Positions 17,984-26,776 of a DNA stretch of 54,202 nucleotides are shown here, in pieces. How positions within the stretch are numbered: the first letter of the stretch is position 1; every line of letters starts with the position of its first letter. The position numbers and the translations under genes were made by a program. The notes under the pieces are model-generated. The model did no database searches and was not told the DNA's origin. It saw nothing but the letters and a program-made list of their open reading frames with translations. This DNA is from Flavobacteriia bacterium. Its GTDB lineage: Bacteria > Bacteroidota > Bacteroidia > Flavobacteriales > Schleiferiaceae. The DNA is taken from contig JABXHW010000001.1 of the NCBI GenBank assembly GCA_013373425.1, positions 1 to 54,202 on the forward strand, written 5' to 3'.

Positions 17984-18685
17984 TTACGACCCGAAACGGT
18001 CTTCTAACTCGTGCTTGATCTCGTCCCAATGGCGACGAGAGACGGGAATCTCCATGCCATTAACGTGGATTACTTTATTGGACCAACCAGTGATGTTCTT
18101 CAAGTTCACGGCATAGCTTCTATGCGTTTGAACGAAATCGGTATCTCCCAATTCATCCAATAAGTCTCTCAATGAGCTTCTCTTGAGCCATTTCTTCTCC
18201 CGCGTGTATAGCTCGGTGTAAATGTTTTCAGCTTTGAGATATTGGATGTCGTCTGTGTTGATGCGCGCATAGGCGTTGCCTTTGCGAACAACTACACTAG
18301 GCACTTCATCCTCTTCGATTTTCACTGCCGTCATCTCGATGGCGACAAAAAGGTCCTGTTCCGTAAACGGCTTCACCACATAAGCACCTGGACGAACAGC
18401 CTTCGCCTGTTGAAGTGTTCGGCTATCCGTGTATGAGGTGAGGAAAAAGAAAGGCTTCGCTTTTTCGAAGAGCAACTTTCCCAACTCAATGCCCTCATTC
18501 CCCATTTTCAAATTAATGTCGAGAATGGCTAAGTCGAAGCTTTTGTGTTCGATGCACTCCAGCGCCTTGACCATATTGTTCGCTTTGGCAACCACAGTAT
18601 GACCCAGTTCTTCGACCATGCCTGCGATGGTCTCTGCCAGTATACGTTCGTCCTCAATAATTAAAATTTGCAGCGATTTAGCCAT
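17984..18685 (-). CDS. LytTR-family response regulator
   Basis: Two-domain transcriptional regulator (233 aa). The receiver domain spans about 1-120, with acidic pocket ED (11-12), phospho-acceptor Asp56 (LAILDINLK), T84-like switch (FFLTSYTD) and Lys in VVKPF. The LytTR DNA-binding domain spans about 130-230 (YLKAENIYTELYT, then FVQTHRSYAVNLKNI and IPVSRRHWDEI). Its start overlaps the histidine kinase gene by 8 bp, so kinase and regulator are coupled. The next gene downstream is the giant adhesin, with a candidate LytTR site between them, so regulation of that adhesin is the likely output. Target choice is inference. Confidence 0.95.
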   Translation of the reverse strand: MAKSLQILIIEDERILAETIAGMVEELGHTVVAKANNMVKALECIEHKSFDLAILDINLKMGNEGIELGKLLFEKAKPFFFLTSYTDSRTLQQAKAVRPGAYVVKPFTEQDLFVAIEMTAVKIEEDEVPSVVVRKGNAYARINTDDIQYLKAENIYTELYTREKKWLKRSSLRDLLDELGDTDFVQTHRSYAVNLKNITGWSNKVIHVNGMEIPVSRRHWDEIKHELEDRFGS

Positions 18686-20546
18686 GTGTGGTCTCAGAGT
18701 GCGTTAGGGTGAAAATCGATTTATTCTGCTCGTATCTATAGGTTACTGTGGTGTCAATTTCTTCACTCAATACTTTAATGAGCGACATGCCAAGAGTCTT
18801 GGAGGAGTCCCAATTCAATTCGGAAGGCAATCCCGGACCATCATCTATAACTTGGATAATCCATCCCTCATGAGAAGTACTTTTTCCGGTGATTTCCAAG
18901 AATCCGTTCTTTCTGCCTTTGAAAGCGTATTTGAGAGAGTTTGTGAGAATTTCATTAACGACCATGGCCAACGGAATAGCCAAGTCGATTTTTAAGGAAA
19001 CCCCTTCGCACTTGATTTGCCAATGAACTTCCATGCCTTCATCTTCATAAACAGAGAGTAGGCTCAAAGTGAGTTCTTCAAGAAAGGACTGAAGCTCAAT
19101 TTCAATGATATCTTCTGTTTGGTATAAACCTTTGTGAATGGAAGACATCGCTTGAATTCTATTCCGAGTTTCGCGAAGTGCAGATTTAGCTTCGCCAGAT
19201 GTAAGAGACTTTTCTTGAAGGTAGATCAATCCGCTCAGGTTGGCCAGATTGTTTTTCACCCTGTGATGGAGTTCACGATAGAGGAAGTTCTTTTGGTCGA
19301 GAGCGGTTTCTAACTTGGAGTTCGCATCGGCGGTGAGTTCCTTTTGCGCTGATATTTTCTTGTTCAGATTCCGCGTTCTCATGTAGAACCAAATCATTAG
19401 AATCAGTAACAATAGGAAGGAGGAGGCCAAAGCGATGAAAATTTTACTCCGAGATTTTTCGGATTGAAGGAGTTCATCAGTCTCATCCTTTTCTGCTGAA
19501 GTTTTCAAGAGTTGATTTCGCGCAATTTCAACCCCAAGTTTAGCCATTACCTCCGCATTGACATAGTCGAGCTGTTCACGCAATAACCTTGTTCGGTATT
19601 CGTGGTACTCCCTGTAAGCGTACAAGGCGGAGTCGAGTTGACCAAGGTTTTCATAGAGCGCTTTTCGCTCTAGCCATACATATGAATTGAGCAAGGTCCA
19701 GTCTTTCTGAAGAGCCTCACGTTGAAGTTCATTTAAAATTTGTCGGGCTTCTTCGTATCGCCCCAAGATTTTAATGTAAACACGAACTTTGTTCATTCGT
19801 GCAATGGCATAATCTTGTTGATAGCCAAGCTCATTCCATATCTCTGCAGCGCGATTCATCATACCGAGATAATCCTCATCACTTTCTTTTAAAAAGTGAT
19901 AATATCCTAAGTCTAGAAGAGCTGTTGCCTCTTGCCATGGAGCATTGGCTTCAATGGCAAGTTGAATACTCCTAGTGAGAAGTGGGTCAGCCAACTCAAT
20001 TTGATTATCAATTTCCAAGCGCATCGCTGCTTCCCTGTGGAATAGTCTGGATTTATATTCTGCAGGGATGGACGTATCGTTGTCCATGAGATGGAGCTGG
20101 TCGACGAGAGCTTGGGCTTCGATGAAGGATTCTGTAGCTCGATAATGTTCAATTAGATCAACTGTGGCCATGAAGAGACCGGCATCATCCTGCGTTCTTA
20201 CGAATAGTGTGCTGGCCGAGTCGATAGAGCCTAATGCCCTCTGGTTCTCGCTGTAATAGCGGTAGATCCTGCCGGCAACGAGTAGAGAGTACCCTCGCTC
20301 GCGTTCGGGCATGTCACTCATATTCATCAATACCAATTGATATCGAGCACTATCGTATTTCCCTTGTAGGTAGTAGCCAAGCATACTCCCGTACTGGTTG
20401 AGCCAGTTAGAGGAAGAGTCCAAACGAGCAAACTCCTGCGGGTTTCTATGAACCGCTAAGCGCTTCTCATCTAGTTCTTCTTGGGCAAGTGAAGAGTAGC
20501 CAAGGCAGAGGAGTAGTGAAAGTGTTAGTAGGTAGGATAATTTCAC
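18678..20546 (-). CDS. membrane sensor histidine kinase (HisKA_2 type) with periplasmic TPR domain
   Basis: 622 aa: signal peptide (about 1-22, ending SLAQ), a helical TPR-like periplasmic region (about 25-340), one TM helix (about 363-385, IFIALASSFLLLLILMIWFY), a short coiled coil, then a HisKA_2 phospho-acceptor helix ELHHRVKNNLANLSGL (His about 425) and a HATPase domain with NEILTNSLKYAF (N box), DDGPGLP (G1) and TLGMSLIKVL. This build is common in Bacteroidota kinases paired with LytTR regulators. Overlap of 8 bp with the regulator gene marks them as partners. The signal is unknown. Confidence 0.93.
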   Translation of the reverse strand: MKLSYLLTLSLLLCLGYSSLAQEELDEKRLAVHRNPQEFARLDSSSNWLNQYGSMLGYYLQGKYDSARYQLVLMNMSDMPERERGYSLLVAGRIYRYYSENQRALGSIDSASTLFVRTQDDAGLFMATVDLIEHYRATESFIEAQALVDQLHLMDNDTSIPAEYKSRLFHREAAMRLEIDNQIELADPLLTRSIQLAIEANAPWQEATALLDLGYYHFLKESDEDYLGMMNRAAEIWNELGYQQDYAIARMNKVRVYIKILGRYEEARQILNELQREALQKDWTLLNSYVWLERKALYENLGQLDSALYAYREYHEYRTRLLREQLDYVNAEVMAKLGVEIARNQLLKTSAEKDETDELLQSEKSRSKIFIALASSFLLLLILMIWFYMRTRNLNKKISAQKELTADANSKLETALDQKNFLYRELHHRVKNNLANLSGLIYLQEKSLTSGEAKSALRETRNRIQAMSSIHKGLYQTEDIIEIELQSFLEELTLSLLSVYEDEGMEVHWQIKCEGVSLKIDLAIPLAMVVNEILTNSLKYAFKGRKNGFLEITGKSTSHEGWIIQVIDDGPGLPSELNWDSSKTLGMSLIKVLSEEIDTTVTYRYEQNKSIFTLTHSETTHG

Positions 20547-20580
20547 GAACGGAATATAACAAACCGTTGAGAATGAAACA

Positions 20581-21858
20581 TCATTTTTTAATGAAGGAGC
20601 CTGATAATAATTCTTTATCCGCTGTATGGAATTGCACGAAATATCGACCAGGAGAAAGCTGACTTACTGGTATTGAGCTATTTGTAAATTCATTTGAACT
20701 GAAGCTCTCAATTACTCGCCCATCGATGTCGATAATGGAAATTTGTGTAATGGTCATCGATTCGAGATTGTCGAAGTGGACATAGTCTTCTGCAGGATTG
20801 GGATAAAGGTCAATTGAATAAGTGCTCTGTTCGAAAATGGATCCGACATGGGGTTGAGCACCAAGTCTAATGTGGAATGAGTTCGTCGTGTTCAATGCAA
20901 TGTTTCCCAAACGTATTCCAGTGAACCATCGTTGTGAGAAATGGAAAACCGATGACCAACTTGGTTGTATAATCGTAGTGTCATTGCGAACGGTTATAGG
21001 GCGCAACCCGTTGTAATCATAGGCGGTCACAACGACATAAAATCCGTCACTCACCTGTGGGTCGATGTACGAATAAGACGTCCCTGAAGAAGAATTTGGT
21101 GTTGGTATTGTTACATATCCTCGAGCAACATCTGCAGCTGTAATTTGCTTTTGAGCATATGCAACAGCCTGACTTGGAAATCCGGAGAAAATATCGAAAC
21201 CTGTAGAATCGATGATGTAGGCATCTAAATATCCTCCGGTATCTGTTGATTCGCCTAAATAGACTCTAATCCAATGTAAATCGAAATCTGTTCCGGCCGA
21301 CATCAAATTAGCAACAGAGAAAGGGGCTGTGTCAGATTGTAAATCAAAGGTTCCAAACTCGCCAGAATAGGTGTTAAAATCATTCGCAAAAACGGAGTCT
21401 GTAATTTGAATAGAAATAGAGTCTTTTTTTGATGCAATAGATCCAATGCTAATATCGTCTGAGAAAGCAGCAAATTCAACGTTGTAATCCATCGGAGTTC
21501 CACTGAACGTATACGAAGTAGTTACCCCTAAGTAGCCTCTTTCTCCTTTTAGAAGTGTGTCGATGCTATTATTCGTGTTTAACGTGTAGACTAATGTTCC
21601 TTGATCATCAAAAATCCTAGCGACTCCTTGCACATTCGTCTCGTACGTAGAGCCCGTATTCACAACTTCAAGTTCGAATGTGTAGGAGGGAAAGAGCCAA
21701 TACGGAATTTGTCCATGAGCCGACATATCTTTATTCGAGTTTGGTTCAAATAGATAACTGCCTATTCCATTGGGTTGTAATGGAGTCAATTCACGTTGTG
21801 CAAATGTGTAGGTAGAAAATGTAATTAACAGAAATAGGAATGAGTAGTATTTTTTCAT
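20581..21858 (-). CDS. type IX-secreted protein with C-terminal sorting domain (425 aa)
   Basis: Signal peptide (about 1-20, ending TFAQ), a beta-rich middle with no named domain that I can assign (an FELEVVNTGSTYETNVQGVARI stretch resembles CARDB-like folds), and a type A T9SS sorting domain (about 345-425: IDLYPNPAEDYVHFDNL, then GRVIESF and LSPGRYFVQF). Predicted to be exported to the cell surface or medium. It lies 35 bp before the kinase start on the same strand and could be transcribed with it. A perfect 18-bp palindrome lies 48 bp upstream of its start. Confidence 0.85.
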   Translation of the reverse strand: MKKYYSFLFLLITFSTYTFAQRELTPLQPNGIGSYLFEPNSNKDMSAHGQIPYWLFPSYTFELEVVNTGSTYETNVQGVARIFDDQGTLVYTLNTNNSIDTLLKGERGYLGVTTSYTFSGTPMDYNVEFAAFSDDISIGSIASKKDSISIQITDSVFANDFNTYSGEFGTFDLQSDTAPFSVANLMSAGTDFDLHWIRVYLGESTDTGGYLDAYIIDSTGFDIFSGFPSQAVAYAQKQITAADVARGYVTIPTPNSSSGTSYSYIDPQVSDGFYVVVTAYDYNGLRPITVRNDTTIIQPSWSSVFHFSQRWFTGIRLGNIALNTTNSFHIRLGAQPHVGSIFEQSTYSIDLYPNPAEDYVHFDNLESMTITQISIIDIDGRVIESFSSNEFTNSSIPVSQLSPGRYFVQFHTADKELLSGSFIKK

Positions 21859-21905
21859 CCTTGAGAGTTTAGAGCAGGGTGATGCTGATGAGTATTAACA
21901 GCATG

Positions 21906-21923
21906 TCGTTACAGATGTAACGA
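21906..21923. promoter_or_regulatory. perfect 18-bp palindrome, possible operator
   Basis: TCGTTACAGATGTAACGA has 8-bp perfect arms and a GA centre. It lies 48-65 bp before the start of the 425-aa secreted-protein gene (minus strand) and 34 bp after the PBP stop. No T-run follows, so it is more like a dimer-binding site than a terminator. Confidence 0.35.
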
Positions 21924-21956
21924 TATAGCTCCATGAAAGGTTGGGGGCTTTACTGA

Positions 21957-24224
21957 CTACCACATTCGGTCCCACCAACTTTCCTGCTCGCCGGTTGAGT
22001 CGGCTGGAGTCCCTTCAATCCAATTATTGAATCGCTCTAAAAGGTTGGCTTCACGTGAATTGGGACAATCGAAAGTTTCGGCAACCGTACTATCTAGCTC
22101 AAAGCTTCCTGTGTACGTATTTCTAAACCCACTTCGCTCAATAGATCGGAAGAATCGACTCCATATTGGAAGGGCCATGTGCGCGCCAGAACCAAAAGCT
22201 CCAGAACGAAAATGGACAGACGGGTTACTCGCTCCAACCCATGCTCCTGCAACGAGTTTTGGCGAATATCCAATGAACCATCCATCAGCATAATTCTGTG
22301 CTGTACCGGTTTTACCTGCATAACTTCGCTGAAGTCCATATACCGATTTAGCCGACGCGCCAGTCCCTTCATTCACCACCGATTGCAGCATATAGGTGAG
22401 CTGGTCGGCTTTGAATCGCTTCATGGCTGGTTTCTTCTGTACAGCAGGTGCAGTGTACAACACATTGCCTTGAGCATCGGTGATTTTTTCGATGTAACGC
22501 GGTGTTACTCTTGATCCGTGATTGGCAAAAGTGCTATATGCGGTAACCATCTCTAGAAGTGTAGCTTCGTTGGTTCCTAATGCCATGGATGGAACTTGTC
22601 GAATTGGACTCGTAACTCCCGCACGACGAGCCAAGTCGTACACATTCTCCATGCCTACTTCAAATAGTATCTGAACAGTAACCACATTTAGCGACTTTGT
22701 GAGTGCTCCTTTCAAGCTGTAGTAAAGTGAGTCGTCTCCACCGGCGTTAGTCGGATTGTAGTTGTCGTGTTCAGTATAAACCTGCGATTCATTCTTGAAG
22801 TATTCACAAGGGTCTATTCCTTGCTCCAACGCGGCTCCGTAGACGAAAGGCTTGAACGTAGACGCAGTTTGTCGGCGAGTTGTGACATGGTCGTATGGTA
22901 GATATTGATAGTCCAATCCACCTACCCAGGCCTTAACATTACCTGTGGCTGGATCCATAGCCATAAAGCCAGTATGTAGCAATGCTTGATAATACTTAAC
23001 ACTGTCAAGTGTGCTCATTTCTACCGACTTTCGCTGGCCTTCTTCACTTAGGTCGATAACCGTCATTGGATGAGGAACAGAAAGTCTAGCCAGAATGGTG
23101 TCGTATGGAACACCAGCTTTATCCATTCGCTGAAAAGGCCTCGTTTTTCTCAGCTCAGAATCGATAACGTTCCAATTATTACCCCACGGTTCGCGTGAGC
23201 CCCAATGCGAAGTGAACTCCTTCTGTAAATCGTTCATATGACGCGCAACGGCAGCCTGAGCATACTCTTGAAGTCTGCTGTCGAGCGTGGTTTCGATAAT
23301 AAGCCCATCTGTTCTCAAGTCGTATTCCGAACCATCTGGTTTTTGAACCCCTTGAAGAATGAGCTCTAGCTCAGGCTGAATATGTGCGAGATAGTAAGAC
23401 GCGGAGTTTTGATACTCCAAGTTGTAATAGTTCAGAACCAATGGGATGGCCTGCAAAGAGTCTTTTTCTTTATCGCTGATATACTCGTACTTCGCCATTT
23501 GGTTTAGCACAGTGTTTCTGCGGGATTCGGCGAGTTCTGGATTCCTACGGGGATTGTAAAGCGTGTTGCCCTTCAATAAACCCACGAGCACGGCACTTTC
23601 CTCTAAGCTGAGGTCAACCGGTTTTTTATTGAAAAAGCGCTGTGAGGCCGTTTCAATGCCGTAGACATTTTCACCGAAGCTAACCGTGTTGAGGTATAGT
23701 TCAAGAATTTGATCCTTCGTGTAAACGTCTTCAAATCGACCAGCAAGAATGATCTCTTTAATCTTTGCTACCGGCAGGCTGAGTGGACCAAAATCATCTC
23801 TTCCGTACGTGTTCTTTACGAGCTGTTGGGTAAGGGTAGAGCCACCACCTGATGACGAGCTCTGCAGCAGTATAGATTTCACGACGACTCTTCCTAAACT
23901 CCTGTAGTCCACGCCTGTGTGTTCTCGGAAACGTACATCTTCAGTGGCGATAAGAGCATTGAGCAGATAAGGTGGAAGCTCTTCTAAATTCGCACCTGTT
24001 CTGTTCTGAACAAAGTATTTCCCAATGAGTGCATCATCTTCACTATACACTTCTGAAGCGAGATAATTTCTGACCGATCGAATTTCATCGTCATTCGGTA
24101 ATTTTCCAAAAGCGCCCCAGTATACGAGCAGTACAAAGAGAAGTACAGAACCTGTAAAAATACCGGTTCCTCGAACCGCCCAGCGCAACCATTTGCGCCA
24201 ATCTATTTTAGTCTTGTTTGTCAT
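21957..24224 (-). CDS. bifunctional penicillin-binding protein 1A-type
   Basis: Class A PBP (755 aa) that polymerises and cross-links peptidoglycan in the periplasm. One N-terminal TM helix (about 18-38). The GT51 glycosyltransferase domain has ATEDVRFREHTGVD (catalytic Glu about 95) and GGGSTLTQQLVKN. The transpeptidase domain has STFK (active Ser about 455), KSLN as the SxN motif, and AGKTGTAQ as the KTG motif (about 637). All catalytic motifs are intact. Expressed as a single gene; downstream on the same strand is the 425-aa secreted protein after a 98-bp gap. Confidence 0.95.
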   Translation of the reverse strand: MTNKTKIDWRKWLRWAVRGTGIFTGSVLLFVLLVYWGAFGKLPNDDEIRSVRNYLASEVYSEDDALIGKYFVQNRTGANLEELPPYLLNALIATEDVRFREHTGVDYRSLGRVVVKSILLQSSSSGGGSTLTQQLVKNTYGRDDFGPLSLPVAKIKEIILAGRFEDVYTKDQILELYLNTVSFGENVYGIETASQRFFNKKPVDLSLEESAVLVGLLKGNTLYNPRRNPELAESRRNTVLNQMAKYEYISDKEKDSLQAIPLVLNYYNLEYQNSASYYLAHIQPELELILQGVQKPDGSEYDLRTDGLIIETTLDSRLQEYAQAAVARHMNDLQKEFTSHWGSREPWGNNWNVIDSELRKTRPFQRMDKAGVPYDTILARLSVPHPMTVIDLSEEGQRKSVEMSTLDSVKYYQALLHTGFMAMDPATGNVKAWVGGLDYQYLPYDHVTTRRQTASTFKPFVYGAALEQGIDPCEYFKNESQVYTEHDNYNPTNAGGDDSLYYSLKGALTKSLNVVTVQILFEVGMENVYDLARRAGVTSPIRQVPSMALGTNEATLLEMVTAYSTFANHGSRVTPRYIEKITDAQGNVLYTAPAVQKKPAMKRFKADQLTYMLQSVVNEGTGASAKSVYGLQRSYAGKTGTAQNYADGWFIGYSPKLVAGAWVGASNPSVHFRSGAFGSGAHMALPIWSRFFRSIERSGFRNTYTGSFELDSTVAETFDCPNSREANLLERFNNWIEGTPADSTGEQESWWDRMW

Positions 24225-24272
24225 TTATCTGATGGTGTGTCTACCAACGCGACAGCAATTTGTGCAATCCGC

Positions 24273-25532
24273 TTATTCGTGTCTCAAAGCTTCAATCGGG
24301 TCGAGTTTCGAAGCCTTCATTGCCGGATATAAGCCCGATATCACGCCTGTCACAAACGTTAGGAGCAGGGCAAATAATATCCAACCCCAAGGAATGGTGA
24401 ATGGACTGTCTAGGACAGAACCAATCGCATTGCCCATTAATATCCCCAAGACTACGCCGAGCAAACCGCCTAGCTGACTCACTACCACTGCTTCCATTAG
24501 GAATTGCAAGATGATGTTTCTGCGGTTGGCGCCCATAGCTCGACGCGTGCCAATTTCTCGTTTGCGTTGGGTTACTGAAACCAACATGATATTCATGAGG
24601 TTGATAGCCGCAACTGCCAGTGTAATCATACTGATCAGGATGGCTGCAATGTAAATCACGGCTTTGTTCTGCAAGAGCATTGTGCTAATTGCATCGCTTC
24701 GAGTAATGGAGAAATTGTCTTCTTCTACAGGCTTTAACTTTCGAATGCCGCGCATGGTAGCCGTAGCTTCGCCGATGGTTGCATCAAGGAGCTCTGCGGA
24801 ACTCGCCATGACCGATATTGAATACCCGTTTGAAGGTGAACCAATACTTGCTCTAGCTTTGGTGATGGGGATGAAGACCGTTCTGTCGCCTGCAAAAATG
24901 GAGCTCGAACCTTTCTCTTCGAGTACACCGATGACCTTGTATCGCTCTCCTGAAATGGTAATGATGGTATCCAAAGGGTCTTCAAGATTACCGCGTTCAT
25001 CCTTGAATAGAGTGGTGTAGACCTCTTGGCCGAGAATGACCACAGGCCGTGTGTTTAGTATATCTTCCTCTGTAAACCCTCGACCTTGATCGATGATATA
25101 GCCACTGGTGGTGAGGTAATTATCATCTCCAGCCCAAACCTGAATATTTGGATCGGTCTTGTTGCTGCCAAATCGAATTTCCGCTGTGCCTGATGCTACG
25201 TAGGAAAGAGACGAAAGTGCATTTTCATATTGGAAAGCAGACTTGAAATCATTGGCTTGATCCCATGAGATAGCAGCGTGCCTCTTGGGTTGTGTTCCTG
25301 ATCGACCGATCTGAATTCGAAGTCCTCTGTTCTGAATAGTAAAAGTATTGGCTCCTAATCGACTGAAGTCACTGGTGAGCATGTTTTCAATCGCAGCTGT
25401 AGTAGTAAGGAGGCCGACCATGGCCATGATGCCAATGCCGATGATCAATGCAGTGAGAATAGCTCTCAATTTCTGCGTTTTGATTGCATCGACCGCAATA
25501 CGGATATTATCGATTAAAGGTAGTCGGGCCAT
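24273..25532 (-). CDS. MacB-like ABC transporter permease
   Basis: Type VII ABC transporter permease (419 aa): TM1 about 20-42, a large periplasmic MacB_PCD domain (about 45-265), then three C-terminal TM helices of the FtsX domain (about 290-315, 340-370, 385-405) with the [19 protein letters not shown] coupling-helix region. No ATPase gene is adjacent, so its nucleotide-binding partner must be encoded elsewhere. The substrate cannot be inferred. It ends [10 protein letters not shown], the usual C-terminus of this group. Confidence 0.92.
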   Translation of the reverse strand: MARLPLIDNIRIAVDAIKTQKLRAILTALIIGIGIMAMVGLLTTTAAIENMLTSDFSRLGANTFTIQNRGLRIQIGRSGTQPKRHAAISWDQANDFKSAFQYENALSSLSYVASGTAEIRFGSNKTDPNIQVWAGDDNYLTTSGYIIDQGRGFTEEDILNTRPVVILGQEVYTTLFKDERGNLEDPLDTIITISGERYKVIGVLEEKGSSSIFAGDRTVFIPITKARASIGSPSNGYSISVMASSAELLDATIGEATATMRGIRKLKPVEEDNFSITRSDAISTMLLQNKAVIYIAAILISMITLAVAAINLMNIMLVSVTQRKREIGTRRAMGANRRNIILQFLMEAVVVSQLGGLLGVVLGILMGNAIGSVLDSPFTIPWGWILFALLLTFVTGVISGLYPAMKASKLDPIEALRHE

Positions 25533-25586
25533 AATGAAATGTGCTAATCAAAACTACGATTTATCAGCATTCAAATGGAAGAGCAC

Positions 25587-26108
25587 TCAAATGTGTTCAA
25601 TCGGATTCAAAAAGAACATTTTCTTCCAGCCTTGAGGCTCGTCGTCAGCTTTCCAGAAATACGGAATAGCTGTGATAATGGAGTAGTGGAGGTGGGGCGG
25701 TTTTCCGGCGGCATTGCCAGTATTCCCAACAGTGCCAATGACCGTTGATTTCGTCACATAGCTCATACCTGAAGTTTTAATCTCATCGAGGTGTGCATAG
25801 TAATGAATGCGCCACTTCGGTCCCAAAACCAAAACATACTTACCACCCATGCCTATTTCGCCTGTGGCGATTACGATGCCTCCAACCGTTGGGTGAATGG
25901 GCGTGCCTTTCTCTGCGAATATATCCATACCCTTATGGGTACCAGACTTGCCCCATGGATAATACCAAAAGGTCTCGGGATGGTAATCTGCGGTCGTGGC
26001 CCCTTTAACTGGCATCTGACCGTTTTCCGGCAATAATAGACCGATCACTAGGATGAGGAGCGAGATGAAGAAAGAGTACTTGAGAAAGCGACGAATGCGT
26101 GTCTTCAT
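25587..26108 (-). CDS. M23 family metallopeptidase (LytM-like)
   Basis: A 173-aa envelope protein with an N-terminal TM anchor (about 8-26), then a peptidase M23 domain with zinc-site motifs GTHKGMDIF (HxxxD, about 57-65) and HLHYS (HxH, about 139-143). Probably cleaves peptidoglycan cross-bridges in the periplasm. Its start overlaps the stop of the upstream SRPBCC gene by 4 bp (ATGA), so the two form a coupled pair. The domain is near-minimal in length. Confidence 0.9.
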   Translation of the reverse strand: MKTRIRRFLKYSFFISLLILVIGLLLPENGQMPVKGATTADYHPETFWYYPWGKSGTHKGMDIFAEKGTPIHPTVGGIVIATGEIGMGGKYVLVLGPKWRIHYYAHLDEIKTSGMSYVTKSTVIGTVGNTGNAAGKPPHLHYSIITAIPYFWKADDEPQGWKKMFFLNPIEHI

Positions 26109-26500
26109 GAAGAAGTCTTACCTTGAAAATAAGCTTTCATGGGAGTGAAATAATGGTCTAGCCAGCCTTGCTTATACTGAAGGTCATCCTTTCCCAAACT
26201 AGAGTGGTGGAGAGTGAGTTCGGTGTTTTTTCCCACTTCACTAAATGTGAGCTCAATTACGGAGTCGCTCTGATTTGTTGGGAATTCAGTGGTTCTCCAA
26301 GATTGAACAATCTTGAATGGAGGTTTCAGTTCGAGGTTGGTTCCTGAAATATATCCATCCCAAGCTGTGAATCTATCGCCGATTTGTTGGCCAATCTTGG
26401 CGATTGCGCCGGTCATTTTACTGTGTTCTTCGCTTGAAAGCCATGCGTTGTAGAGAGCCTGTGCTGCAACTGGGAAATTTGCTTTGAGAGTAAATTGCAT
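26105..26500 (-). CDS. SRPBCC/AHSA1-like domain protein (131 aa)
   Basis: START/Bet v 1-like fold of the activator-of-Hsp90 C-terminal group: KANFPVAAQALYNAWLSSEEHSKMTG at the N-terminus, FTAWDGYISGTNLELKPPFKIVQSWRTTEFP in the middle, and GWLDHYFTPMKAYF at the C-terminus. Such proteins bind hydrophobic ligands, but the ligand is unknown. Coupled by a 4-bp overlap to the M23 peptidase gene. Two other SRPBCC genes lie at 41425 and 42472. Confidence 0.88.
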   Translation of the reverse strand: MQFTLKANFPVAAQALYNAWLSSEEHSKMTGAIAKIGQQIGDRFTAWDGYISGTNLELKPPFKIVQSWRTTEFPTNQSDSVIELTFSEVGKNTELTLHHSSLGKDDLQYKQGWLDHYFTPMKAYFQGKTSS

Positions 26501-26638
26501 AGGGGAGTAGGTAAAAGTTGGTCTAACGAATATACTAAGTTCTCAGTCAATAGACCGATGCTAAATACCTCAATTAGCACACACTTAATATGAAATGAAC
26601 AAGAGGTGATTTGAACGCTTAAAAGCGAAAATGACCTC

Positions 26639-26646
26639 TATCTTTG
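26639..26646 (+). promoter_or_regulatory. -7 element before the 41-aa ORF and phosphodiesterase gene
   Basis: TATCTTTG is a perfect TAnnTTTG. It ends 4 nt before the ATG at 26651, the same spacing as at ruvX, implying a leaderless 41-aa ORF. The nearest upstream TTG (26611) is 25 nt away, a little too far for a good -33. Confidence 0.45.
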
Positions 26647-26650
26647 TGGA

Positions 26651-26776
26651 ATGGTTGAGAATGAAATGGAATATGAAGTACCTGCCGAAGGGTCTCTTTC
26701 TCTACTCGCTTTAGGTGCCGTTGGCATTCGAGCGTGGAGAGAGAAACGAGATAAAATGGAAGGGAATGAAGAATAA
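26651..26776 (+). CDS. 41-aa ORF with exosortase-tail-like sequence, coupled to phosphodiesterase
   Basis: The ORF runs from ATG 26651 to TAA 26774-26776 and overlaps the start of the phosphodiesterase gene (26766) by 11 nt in another frame. The product is short and acidic at both ends around a hydrophobic core, VPAEGSLSLLALGAVG followed by IRAWREKR. This VPxEGS + hydrophobic helix + basic cluster pattern resembles PEP-CTERM/exosortase sorting tails, although here almost nothing precedes it. The -7 element 4 nt upstream and the overlap with the next gene argue that it is translated. An alternative is that it acts only as a leader for coupled translation. No exosortase gene is in the window. 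Confidence 0.5.
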   Translation: MVENEMEYEVPAEGSLSLLALGAVGIRAWREKRDKMEGNEE

